Source of the DNA: QHXW01 sp035297145
Lineage (GTDB): Bacteria; Acidobacteriota; Terriglobia; Bryobacterales; Bryobacteraceae
DNA length: 64,000 nt
Assembly (NCBI GenBank): GCA_035297145.1
Contig: DATGZN010000093.1
Coordinates: 248,001-312,000, forward strand
Direction: 5' to 3'
Each line of letters starts with the position of its first letter. Within the stretch, counting starts at the first letter, position 1. Made by a program: the position numbers and the translations under genes. This document shows positions 9,530-18,305 of the stretch, one piece after another. The notes beneath the pieces are model-generated. The model saw only the letters and a program-made list of their open reading frames with translations, was not told the DNA's origin and did no database searches.

Positions 9530-10794
9530 TGCAGGACCTCGCGACCTACCGCGAGATTCAATTGACTCGCGGCGGTCAAATAAGAACCAATCAAATTCAG
9601 ATAGTTGAGTTGAATGCTTCGATAGTCGCTTTGCGCATTCAGGAAATCCAGCAGCGAGGCGCCGCCGCGCTGATAGGCAAACGCCACGGTGTCGCGCACT
9701 TTCACCGCTCGTGGCAGATAATCCGCCTTGTACGGCCGCAGCAATTGCAGGTTGCTGTCCAGCATGGCGTAGCCCGAGTCCACATCGCTGAATACCTGCG
9801 CCACGGTGGCTTCGCGCAGCTTCTCATTGCGGCTGATATCCAGTTGCGTCCGCAGCTTCTCACCCTGGTTCTTATCGAAAATCCGCAACGGGATGGTCAC
9901 ACTGAAGCCCATGTAAACCGGAATGGGCGGATTGCGCGCCATGTCCACGCTGAAAGTCGGGTCAGTCGACCCGTTGGCCATGGCGAGCGAGTGATCGGTC
10001 CGGGCTTTGTCGATTGACTGCACGGCGGCTTTCAGATCGGGCCGGGCATCGAGCGCCATGCGGCGGAATTCCTCGAGCGGCGGGATCTGTTCGTTGAACT
10101 CGTAGGGGCCGGTGACGTCAAACTGCTCCACCGGCGTGCGGTCATTGAGCAGAGTCAGTAACTGGATTTTGGCGGTGCGCAGATTGACTTCAGCAGTCAA
10201 CAGGTCGGACTGGAACTGGATTCGTTGCAGTTCCAGGCGGTCTAAGTCAATTTGCGCGATGTCACCGGCTTTGTAGCGATCGCGGCTGACTCCCAGGACC
10301 TTGTCCCAGTAAGCCAGGTTCTCTTGCGCGAGCTTCAGCGCGGCTTTGGCCTGCAGGATCTGCACGAACGCGCCGCGCACGCTGAACAGCAGAGTGCGCT
10401 CGAGGTCGGCCTGTTGGGATTCGGCGATATCGGTGGCCTTCTTAGCGCTTTCCAGGCGCAGTTCGCGCTTGTGCTGGCGCTCATGCAAATAGCTGGCGGA
10501 GACGAAGGGCAACACGCCGGCGAGCGGACGGTAAGGATAGTTGCCCAGAGGATCGGGGAAGGGATCGAACTGATCGAGCGTGCCGGTGAAGTCGGGATTG
10601 GGGCGGAGATAAGCGGTGATTTCCTGGGCTCGCGATTCGGCGATGCCGATCTGGCCGGCGCGCAGCGTGGGATTGGTGGCTTCGAACTTATCGCGGATTT
10701 CCTGCCAAGTGAAGGTTCGCTGGGCTAAGGCGTGTGGGGCCAGACAAGCTGCCAGCAGCCCCCCCACGCAGAAATGCCATAACAGGCGGTACAT
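9526..10794 (-). CDS. czcC: Outer-membrane efflux channel (TolC/CzcC family)
   Basis: A 422-residue outer-membrane factor. A signal peptide (GGLLAACLAPHALAQ) is followed by two OEP/TolC repeats rich in long helices, e.g. LRAGQIGIAESRAQEITAYL and SLLDFLNAQSDYRSIQLNYL, the latter being the typical end of the second repeat. The start at 10794 is preferred to upstream in-frame codons because AGGAG lies 5-9 nt before it and the signal peptide begins there. First of the three structural pump genes; the adaptor follows with a 4-nt overlap. Confidence 0.9.
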   Translation of the reverse strand: MYRLLWHFCVGGLLAACLAPHALAQRTFTWQEIRDKFEATNPTLRAGQIGIAESRAQEITAYLRPNPDFTGTLDQFDPFPDPLGNYPYRPLAGVLPFVSASYLHERQHKRELRLESAKKATDIAESQQADLERTLLFSVRGAFVQILQAKAALKLAQENLAYWDKVLGVSRDRYKAGDIAQIDLDRLELQRIQFQSDLLTAEVNLRTAKIQLLTLLNDRTPVEQFDVTGPYEFNEQIPPLEEFRRMALDARPDLKAAVQSIDKARTDHSLAMANGSTDPTFSVDMARNPPIPVYMGFSVTIPLRIFDKNQGEKLRTQLDISRNEKLREATVAQVFSDVDSGYAMLDSNLQLLRPYKADYLPRAVKVRDTVAFAYQRGGASLLDFLNAQSDYRSIQLNYLNLIGSYLTAASQLNLAVGREVLQ

Positions 10795-10899
10795 GATCTC
10801 CTCTCGCAGACTCCCACGTGTGCGGGATTCAAGCCAAATGCCCACGCGCCGTTGCACACTTCGATCGGCGCACACCGCTACTCTATTTATGTTTGGTTT

Positions 10900-11181
10900 T
10901 CAGCGAGGTGGCGCGCGTCCTGGCGTCGCCGTGAATTGAGGATCGAGGCTGGACCGGCATTCTTCAACTGGTGCTTGCCAGTCCGACTGTACCACTGGCC
11001 GAAGATCGGATAAGTGCGGGGATTGCAAAGCAGGCAGGTGCCCGACACAACAGAGCTCGCAATCCGAGCCGATGGCGTCTGAATGATGGTGCGCGGGCGA
11101 GGCTGCAGCGGCGCTGACCGTCAGCGCTGCACACATAGCTACCAATAACAAGGCGGCTTTCCAGCGGCGCCTGCTGCACAT
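10900..11181 (-). CDS. Small exported Cys/His-rich protein leading the metal-efflux operon
   Basis: A 93-residue protein with a Sec-type leader (KAALLLVAMCAALTVSAAAA). The mature part begins with a HHH cluster and continues with a C-x-L-C-C-x-x-H segment (SDCELCCVGH), then a Pro-rich tail ending GRAPPR. Similar small secreted proteins (DUF2946-like) precede metal RND operons in several phyla; placement in that family is tentative. It is 105 nt upstream of czcC on the same strand and probably shares its promoter. The clustered Cys/His suggest periplasmic metal binding. No dedicated metal regulator gene is adjacent. Confidence 0.6.
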   Translation of the reverse strand: MCSRRRWKAALLLVAMCAALTVSAAAASPAHHHSDAIGSDCELCCVGHLPALQSPHLSDLRPVVQSDWQAPVEECRSSLDPQFTATPGRAPPR

Positions 11182-11312
11182 GGCCTAATCATATCAGCCT
11201 GAAGGAGGAATTGGTGACTCTCTCGATGGCTGTCCTATGCGCGTGGGTGAAATGTGGATGAGGCTGCTGGAGCAGCTCCGAGCGGATCATCTACGCTGAT
11301 TTGCCGGTGAGT

Positions 11313-12804
11313 CTACCTGGCTGCGGGAATCTGGACGAGGGCGAGTGCGTTGACCTGCAATTCGAGGTCAAGATGAGTGCCCTCCAGAAGCAAGCGCTCG
11401 GGTGGCGGAAGCGCGGTGGACGCATTGATTTTGCGAACCTGCTCTTTCGTTGGGTACTGGGGGCTGCCAAGGGCACGATAAGCGGCGAGAGAGTTGCCGT
11501 GATCGTCATCGACCACACTGAGAGCAACGGATGCGTTGGCCGGAACGTGGTCAAACGCGATGCGTACGTGAAGGGGAGATCCCGAATGATCCGGGTCCAC
11601 GAGGTTCCAGACCGCCAGAGCAAGTGATCCGTCGGCGCGACGCGTCGCCAGTATGTTCGGTGCGGCATTCGCGAGGCGGCGATCCCCCAAACGGTGCAAC
11701 AAACCGAAGGCGTAAAAGCTGGGTTTGTTGATCCCGCCTTTGGCGCGCAATCCGAACATACCTTCAAAGGGACGCTGGATGGGCCCGCCTTCCTCAAAGA
11801 CGTCGGAGAAGGTCCAGAACGAGAGCATGTCGGCCAATCCGTCACACTGGCGCACGGTGTTGGCGAGCGCGGGTCCGACGTAGGAGGTGTCGCGCGCTTC
11901 CTTCATGCCAGGCACGTTCCATTCGGTCAGGAACAAGGGCAGCGAAGGCAAAGCGGAGCTTTGAATTTCTTTCCGCACCTTCGCGACAGCGCGGCACACA
12001 CGATCGTCCATGGGGATTTCTTCGCTTGTGCCGAAGAGATCCTCCACAGTGTCGTCAGCGTAGGCGTGCGTGGAGACGAAATCGACCGGAACGTGATGCG
12101 TGGTGGCGTACTGGAGGAAACTGGTGACCCATGCGGCTGCTGCTGTAGCCGGACCTCCGACTCGTAGGTGAACGCTGACGCCCTTCAGCGCGCGGGCGGT
12201 GTGCTCGTAGAGTTCGAAATAACTCCTTTCGCGCGGAATGCCATTCCAGAAATCGATGTTCGGTTCATTCCAGACCTCGAAGTACCACTGCGACACTTCC
12301 TCGATCCCATAGCGCGCCACCAAGTGGCGGGCAAATTCAGTAATGAGGGCATCCCATCGCTCCAGGCTTTTCGGGGGCGAAACGTTCTGCTTATACCAGA
12401 AGGGATGGAGGGCGTCAGGGTTGAACGCCAGCTTGCGCGGCATGAAGCTGATTTCGATGAAAGGCCGGACGCCGCGTTCGAGCAGGCCGTCGTAGATTTC
12501 ATCGACGTAGGAGAAGTTATAGACCGGATTCCCGCGATCGTCTTCGTTGTAGACGCCGACTTCATCGTGAAAGATAGCGTGGAAGCGGACGTAGTGGGAA
12601 ATCGGTGGCCTGCTTCACCGCCACAAGATCGTTGCGGTAGCTCTCGCGAAGGGTGAGGATGGCGCGGCCCGACCCGAAAGCTTCTTCCCAAAAGTGAGGA
12701 AAGGGCGAAGTGGACGCCTGGGCGTCGATCACGATCTGCTGCTGTGCCCAGCACGCACAGGTGGAGATTCCCAGATACAGCGCAGCCATCCACGGATGCC
12801 GCAT
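11313..12804 (-). pseudogene. GH39-family glycoside hydrolase (beta-xylosidase-like), broken by one frameshift
   Basis: The reading frame begins at 12804 with a signal peptide (WMAALYLGISTCACWAQ) and runs through FPHFWEEAFGSGRAILTLR to ..VKQATDF, then hits a stop at 12562. The -1/+2 frame continues the family sequence exactly from HYVRFHAIFHDEVGVY to the end at 11313. One extra base in the GGG at 12596-12598 explains the shift; removing it gives an intact protein of about 496 residues, the usual GH39 length. Both catalytic glutamates are present: acid/base in WNEPN (about residue 180) and nucleophile in FLTEWN (about 290). Known GH39 enzymes release xylose or related sugars from the non-reducing end. 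It is either a true pseudogene, an assembly error, or programmed slippage (unlikely, no slippery heptamer). Confidence 0.8.
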
Positions 12805-12922
12805 GGAACCAGTATCTCGCGTACTTAATCAATGAAACAGAGCCACTTGCAGCCTGGGGACGGCCGAAATGGTATTGAAGCACTCAAACCACCTAGAGTC
12901 ACGTAACTTTTTCGACGTTCCA

Positions 12923-12930
12923 CAGTATAA
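12923..12930 (+). promoter_or_regulatory. Upstream box CAGTATAA shared by both orphan permease genes
   Basis: CAGTATAA ends 5 nt before the ATG of the first orphan permease. The identical octamer occurs at 32737-32744, 6 nt before the ATG of the second. It contains a -10-like TATAA; if so, transcription would begin at or next to the start codon. Confidence 0.4.
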
Positions 12931-12935
12931 AGAGC

Positions 12936-15365
12936 ATGCTGCAAGATCTTCGGTTCGCGTTCCGCGAGCTGCGCAAGAAGCCCGGCCTGGCGCTGACCGC
13001 CATCCTCTCACTAGTGCTTGGGATTGGGGCGACCACCTCCGTTTTCAGCGTCATTTACGGCTTGCTGGCAAACCCGTATCCGTACAAGGGCGCCGATCGC
13101 ATGATCCACTTAACCGTGATCAACGAAAAGGGTGACACACGGTGGATCGCCTTGACCGGGCCGCAAATCAAACTTCTTCGTCAGGCAAAGTGTCTGGAGA
13201 GCGTGGCGGCAACCTGGGGAACCTGGAATCTGACTACAACGGACGAAGATCTGCCGGAGGATGTTCCCTCCACCCAGCTCACAGGCAACGCCGGGATTCA
13301 CTTCGGTGTGCCCGCTATGCTCGGCCGCACCATAATTCCTTCCGACGCCCCGGATGGCCAGGACCCGCAGCCTGTCGTTGTTCTGAGCTATCTGTTTTGG
13401 CAGCGGCATTTCAATTCCGACCCGACGGTAGTGGGGCGCAACCTGCAGCTTGTCCATAAGAATTACACGATCATCGGCGTTCTACCTCCACGTTTCACTT
13501 GGGAGGATGCCGCCGTTTACCTTCCGCTGAAGATCACCAACGATTCCAACATCCAGTACGGGCCGCTTGTTCGGCTCAGGCCGGGTGTCAGTTACGCTGC
13601 GGCAAATGCGGAATTGCAGCCTCTGCTCGAACAGTTCGCAAAAGAGACCCCAACACACTTCCCCAAGAAATTTCGTGTACACGTGAAGGGCCTCAACGAG
13701 CAGTTCGAGGAACATCTGGGCCGCTCTCTATATCTGCTGTTCGCGGCGGTGGCGCTTCTCCTGCTCATTGGCTGTGCCAATGTTTCCATCCTGTTACTCG
13801 CCCGCGGTACAGCTCGCCAGCATGAACTCGCCGTGCGCAGCGCCATTGGGGCCACCCGTTGGCGCATCCAGCGTCAACTGCTCACCGAAGCCCTGGCGTT
13901 GTCGCTTGCCGGCGCGCTGGGCGGTGTTGCGCTGGCGTATCGTTTGCTCCCGCTTCTGGTGCGTTGGTTGCCCGAGTTTTCATTTCCTCACGAAGCGGCA
14001 ATCAGGATTAACGTTCCCGTGCTCGGTTTCAGTGTGGTCCTCGCCATTATCACCGGCATGATGTCGGGGCTGGCGCCGGCTTTCCATCTTTCTCGCCCGC
14101 AGATTGCGCAACTCATGCACTCAAGCTCACGGCGCTCGACCGGTGGCGCACGAGGAAAACGAACGTACGATCTGCTCGTGGCCGGTCAGATCGCTCTGAC
14201 TTTGCTGCTTCTCACCTCGGCGGCGGCCGCCATCAACGGTTTTGTGCGGCTCGTGCGAACCGATCTTGGTTACGACCCGCATAACACCATGTCGGTCGGC
14301 ATCCCGGTGCACCAGAACGCACACGTCAGTTGGGAGGACCGGTCCGCTTACTTTACGCAGCTTCTGGCGCGCGTTCAGGCCATGCCGGAAGTGGCATCGG
14401 CTGGGATCTCAACTAATGCGACGCCGCCCTCGAACGGTTGGCCTCAGGGAGTCGAGATCTTCGGGCGTCCTGCGGGCCAACAGGAACAGGTGCGCGCAAA
14501 CTTCGTTAGTTCTGAGTACTTTTCGGTATTGCACATACCACTCTTGCAAGGACGTTTCTGGGACAAGCCTGAACTTGTGCGAGGGGCGCGGCTGGCTGTC
14601 ATTAACCAGACCATGGCGCACCAGTATTGGCCGCACGGCGACGCGCTGGGGAAACTTTTGCGACTGCCTGATCTGAAGGGTGAGCCTCCGTTCGGGCAGG
14701 CGGCACCCGAAAGCGATAGTTGGCTGCAGATTATCGGTGTGGCGGGCGATGCCCGGGATGACGGCCTGCGAAAGCCTATCAAGCCCGCCGTGTTCGTGCC
14801 GTATTCGCTGCGGATGGGGATGTGGACTCAAATCCTGGTCCGAACCCGAATCGCGCCGCTCGCGGTCTTGAATCGCGTTCGCGCCGAGATAAAGGCCGTT
14901 GATCCGGATCAGCAGGTGTTCGGCGAAACTCGCGACCTCGAGCAATGGATCCAGAGGGAAGACGAATATGCCTACGGACGCTTGGTGGCTGCTCTGTTCA
15001 GCGCATTCTCAATCGTTGGCCTTGCCCTGGCCGCCATCGGACTCTTCAGCGTTGTCTCCTACGGCGTCGCGCAACGAACCAATGAGTTCGGCATTCGCAT
15101 GGCGCTGGGGGCCACACGCGCGCACGTGCTGCAGCTCGTGTTCGGCTCCATCGCGCTGAGCGTCATCGGCGGACTGGCTTGCGGGCTTCTGCTGAGTCTG
15201 GTTTCCAAGGACCTTCTTGCGAAGTGGGCGGAGGGCAGTGCAACCAACCCGATGGCTTTCGCGGCCGTCACTCTGTTGCTGGTTCTGACCTCAGCTCTAG
15301 CGGCGTTTCTGCCGGCGCGCCGGGCGTCAGGCGCTGATCCGATGGATGCTTTGCGGTACGAGTAG
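12936..15365 (+). CDS. Orphan MacB/FtsX-type permease (acidobacterial duplicated orphan permease)
   Basis: An 809-residue inner-membrane protein. Residues 1-45 carry the opening signature of the family (MLQDLRFAFRELRKKPGLAL) with the first transmembrane helix; a MacB-type periplasmic domain follows. A first FtsX three-helix block lies at about 265-420 (LLLIGCANVSILLLARGTARQHELAVRSAIGA). A second periplasmic domain and a second FtsX block follow at about 685-800 (EFGIRMALGATRAHVL...PARRASGADPMDALR). Thus two MacB-like permease halves are fused. No ATPase gene is adjacent, as usual for this family, whose substrate is unknown. Expression may start from a -10 box almost touching the ATG. Confidence 0.88.
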   Translation: MLQDLRFAFRELRKKPGLALTAILSLVLGIGATTSVFSVIYGLLANPYPYKGADRMIHLTVINEKGDTRWIALTGPQIKLLRQAKCLESVAATWGTWNLTTTDEDLPEDVPSTQLTGNAGIHFGVPAMLGRTIIPSDAPDGQDPQPVVVLSYLFWQRHFNSDPTVVGRNLQLVHKNYTIIGVLPPRFTWEDAAVYLPLKITNDSNIQYGPLVRLRPGVSYAAANAELQPLLEQFAKETPTHFPKKFRVHVKGLNEQFEEHLGRSLYLLFAAVALLLLIGCANVSILLLARGTARQHELAVRSAIGATRWRIQRQLLTEALALSLAGALGGVALAYRLLPLLVRWLPEFSFPHEAAIRINVPVLGFSVVLAIITGMMSGLAPAFHLSRPQIAQLMHSSSRRSTGGARGKRTYDLLVAGQIALTLLLLTSAAAAINGFVRLVRTDLGYDPHNTMSVGIPVHQNAHVSWEDRSAYFTQLLARVQAMPEVASAGISTNATPPSNGWPQGVEIFGRPAGQQEQVRANFVSSEYFSVLHIPLLQGRFWDKPELVRGARLAVINQTMAHQYWPHGDALGKLLRLPDLKGEPPFGQAAPESDSWLQIIGVAGDARDDGLRKPIKPAVFVPYSLRMGMWTQILVRTRIAPLAVLNRVRAEIKAVDPDQQVFGETRDLEQWIQREDEYAYGRLVAALFSAFSIVGLALAAIGLFSVVSYGVAQRTNEFGIRMALGATRAHVLQLVFGSIALSVIGGLACGLLLSLVSKDLLAKWAEGSATNPMAFAAVTLLLVLTSALAAFLPARRASGADPMDALRYE

Positions 15366-15389
15366 CAGAGGGTTTTGCGGAGCGATGAT

Positions 15390-17788
15390 CTACTGCAGGC
15401 AACTGTTGCCGCCGCCGTGCAGCTTAATCTCGCTTGCCACATCGTTAAAACTGTTATCGAGAGCCACCTGGTACGGAGTTCTGTGATTCTTGCCGCACAA
15501 ATTTGGATTGGCTCCGCGGCTGAGCAACACCTTCACGACGGCGGTCTTCCCGAATGAGGCATGCGGCATACAGGGCCGTCGCACCCGAATCGCCGTCTGA
15601 GTGATTCACCAGAGCCCCGTGATCGAGGAGCTGACTGACGATTGAGTCGTAGCCCTTGAGTGCAGCGTCCTCCAGCGGGGAGCCCCGGTTGGGATCGGCG
15701 CCGTTGTCCAACAGGACTTGCACAGCTTTGGTTGCGCCGGCAAGAGCTGCAGCCTCAAGAGGCGTGGATCCTGAGGGCAGAGTTCCACTAGCTGTTACCC
15801 CGTGACGGAGAAGAGCCCCTATCAGACGCGGCGAATCATTTCTAACGGCCGCGTCCATCAGTTTCCCGAAGGATGCCTGTGGCGCCTTCGGTTCAGCCTC
15901 GAGCAACAACAGAGCGGCATCTTCTCTGCCAAATCGTAATGCATTGTCCAAAGGGCTGTAGCCCCGTTTGTCGGGAATTCCTAAGGTCCGGATGAAATTG
16001 AAGCAGATATTGAACGACCTCAGCGTTGCCGCGATAAGCAGCTTCGTTGATTGGTGTTGCGCCAGTCTCGGAATCGGGTTCATTCAAGCGAGCGCCATGC
16101 GCCAGCAGAAGGGCGACACTGTCAACGGATCCTGTCCAGACTGCGTCGTCCAGTAAACTGGCTCCTTCGGCATCCCGAACATTTACATCGGCGCCCCTCT
16201 CGATCAGGAACCGAATCGCATCGAGGTGAACGGATCTTACCTCGTAGTACAGCGCCGTTTGCCCAAAATTCCCCTTCGCGTCGACGTGAGCGCCAGCCTC
16301 GATCAGGTCCGAGGCCATTTGCAGATTGCGCTGTTGAAGTGCGAGGCGAAGGGGAGTTGCATAAAACGGCGGTTCGTTTGCTGGCTTTGCGTTCGGATCA
16401 GCATGGGCGGCGAGCAGCAACTCAACAACTTCAGCCCTGCCAGACGATATGGCATACCAGAGGGGTTTATACCCGTACCCGTCGACAGGTGCATTGGGGT
16501 CAAAACCGATGGAAAGGAGGGTCTCGATCGTTTGCAGATCGCCGTCCTTTGTCGCCTTCCTAAACATTTGTCCGGGAGTCATTTCGCCTCGTGCAGATTT
16601 CACCGGCGATATGGCGGGAAGCGAACTCCGGGGCGCGGTCTGTTTACCGGGCGAAGACGCCTGCGCCACCAACTCCGCGGCTCTCGCTTCGGGCGAGGTA
16701 ACTTGGGCGGCCAGCGCAGGTCCGATGGCCGCATAGGACGTTGCCACGCCGCCGTGGTACTCCATTGAGATCGGGTGCGCGGCCCACAGAGCACCCAAGG
16801 TCAGCAGGGCGGCTACACCTGCCAGCCAGGTGATGGCCGGGCTGCCGGCAGGCTGACGCACTTCGACCAGGCGCCGGATACGCGCGAGCAGCGATCCAGC
16901 GGTGGCGGCCACGGCCAGTCGCGGCGGGGCGCACCTGATATCTTCGAGTGCCGTGAGCGCGCGTGCGTAGATCAGGGCGTCGCCGCAAGCAGCCACCGCC
17001 AGATCATCGCAACAATTTTCCCTTTCCTGGCGGATCTTCTTACCCACCCACCAAACCGCGGGATGATAGAACAACAGCGTTTCGACTGCGGTTTGCAGCA
17101 CGTTCAGCAAGTAGTCGTGCCGGTAAACGTGCGCGAGTTCATGCGCTAAGACGGCCTCGATCATCTGCGGTGTGAGGCCAACCATGGCGCTCACCGTCAG
17201 CAAAATGACGGGTCGCAGCCAGCCGATCACTGCCGGCACCCTAGCTCCCATGGATTCGCACAGTGCAATGCGGCGGCGGATACCGAACTGGATCGCGAGC
17301 CGCGTCAGGGTCTGCTGCCACGACGGCTCTACCGGCCGCGCGCGGCGTTTGAGAGCTTGAGCGAAGATCCAGCCGCCGGCGAGGCGCAGCGAGAGTATCA
17401 CGACACCCGCGAGCCATGCGCAGACCAACCACGTCAGATTGCCATCGAGCCATGGCTTCCAGAGGAACGGGGAGCCGCTCGAGATCGCCGGGGCATTTGC
17501 ACCCAGGATGGCCGTTGTCTGGAGGGCAGACTCCCACGTTTCAGGCGGTCTCGCTCCCGGCCAGGAACGCGGGCTGAACCAGAAGAACGTCGTTACGACT
17601 GTGGCCAGCATAAGAACCAATGCGAGGCAATCAGCCGCGTATCGCAGGTGCGCGCTGGCTCTCCGTAATAACAGGTTGACGGCGGCAAGCAGAAGCGCAA
17701 TGAGTGCGCCTTGCCACAAAAAGTCCAACAAAGCCCAGCCTAGCGGGATGATCACATGCAGATGGATGGGAGTTCCTAGCAGGTTCAT
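15390..17788 (-). pseudogene. M56 (BlaR1/MecR1-like) membrane protease with C-terminal ankyrin repeats; two frameshifts
   Basis: The N-terminal 340 residues are an M56 peptidase: four hydrophobic helices, zinc motif HELAH at 216-220, and the conserved ENCCDDLA segment that supplies the third ligand region. After the last helix (about 318-340) the protein has no penicillin-binding domain. Instead, about eleven ankyrin repeats run from residue 420 on (e.g. GRAEVVELLLAAHADPNA, HLDAIRFLIERGADVN). The frame breaks twice: near 15981-15985 (HPDL to GIPDKRGYSPLDNAL) and near 15560-15565 (TALYAA to ASFGKTAVVKVLL). Each is repaired by deleting one base, restoring about 798 residues. Its ATG overlaps the blaI stop. 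In BlaR1 the region after helix 4 is extracytoplasmic, so the ankyrins probably face the periplasm. Whether it is dead or mis-sequenced cannot be decided here. Confidence 0.75.
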
Positions 17789-18174
17789 GGTTCCCCTCGG
17801 TCATAGGCATCGAGCAACTGACGGATTTGCGCCAGTTCCTCGGGTGAGGTTTTCTTGCTGGCCAGTGCCTGCATTACCAACCGCGAGGCAGAATCATCGA
17901 AGGCGCGCCGGAGCAGGTCGCGCACCATTTGACGCTGCGTCTGCTCCTGCGGGACTCGCGCACTGTACACATGCGCGCGCTCCTTTTCATCGCGGCGCAC
18001 CAACCCTTTATCCGCCATGATTTGCATCAATTTCAGGACCGTGGTGTAGCCGATTGGTCTGGACTTGCTGAGCGCATCATAGACATCGCGAACCGTGGAA
18101 GCGCCGCGTTGCCATAGGACGCGCAGAATTTCGAGCTCGCTGTCGGTGGGGCGGGGCTGCTTGATCTTGGCCAT
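17785..18174 (-). CDS. blaI: BlaI/MecI/CopY-family repressor
   Basis: A 129-residue winged-helix repressor (TDSELEILRVLWQRGASTVRDVYDALSK...GYTTVLKLMQIMADKGLVRRDEKERAHVYSA) with a C-terminal dimerisation/cleavage helix region. BlaI-type repressors are inactivated by proteolysis triggered by an M56 sensor, here encoded immediately downstream with a 4-nt ATGA overlap. The start at 18174 is chosen over the in-frame ATG at 18198 because the latter lies inside the operator and because the predicted transcription start falls next to 18174. It likely represses its own operon through the twin sites at 18189-18224. The cognate signal is unknown since the sensor lacks a beta-lactam domain. Confidence 0.9.
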   Translation of the reverse strand: MAKIKQPRPTDSELEILRVLWQRGASTVRDVYDALSKSRPIGYTTVLKLMQIMADKGLVRRDEKERAHVYSARVPQEQTQRQMVRDLLRRAFDDSASRLVMQALASKKTSPEELAQIRQLLDAYDRGEP

Positions 18175-18181
18175 CGCACGG

Positions 18182-18224
18182 AGCATACTACGAAGCATTT
18201 CGTATTGTCAACGAAAACCTTCGT
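18182..18224 (-). promoter_or_regulatory. blaI-M56 promoter with two overlapping BlaI-type operators
   Basis: Read on the minus strand, a perfect -35 TTGACA (18211-18206) is followed after 18 nt by a -10-like TATGCT (18187-18182). The spacer holds a perfect dyad, TACGAA-ATGC-TTCGTA (18189-18204). A second dyad, ACGAA-GGTT-TTCGT (18211-18224), overlaps the -35. The dyad centres are 21 bp apart, two helical turns, as for cooperative BlaI dimers. Predicted transcription starts about 1 nt before the ATG at 18174, so the mRNA may be leaderless. Confidence 0.75.
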
Positions 18225-18305
18225 AGAGGAGCGCCGGCGGCGCCGGACTGGATGGAACACATCCACTGCACGCACTGGAGGTTTCTTATATCCTGTCGAA
18301 AGAAC

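Noticed and set aside
11182..11312. Hairpin GCTGC-TGGA-GCAGC as terminator or regulator of the efflux operon
   Set aside because: Stem is only 5 bp, with no T-run and no conserved context.
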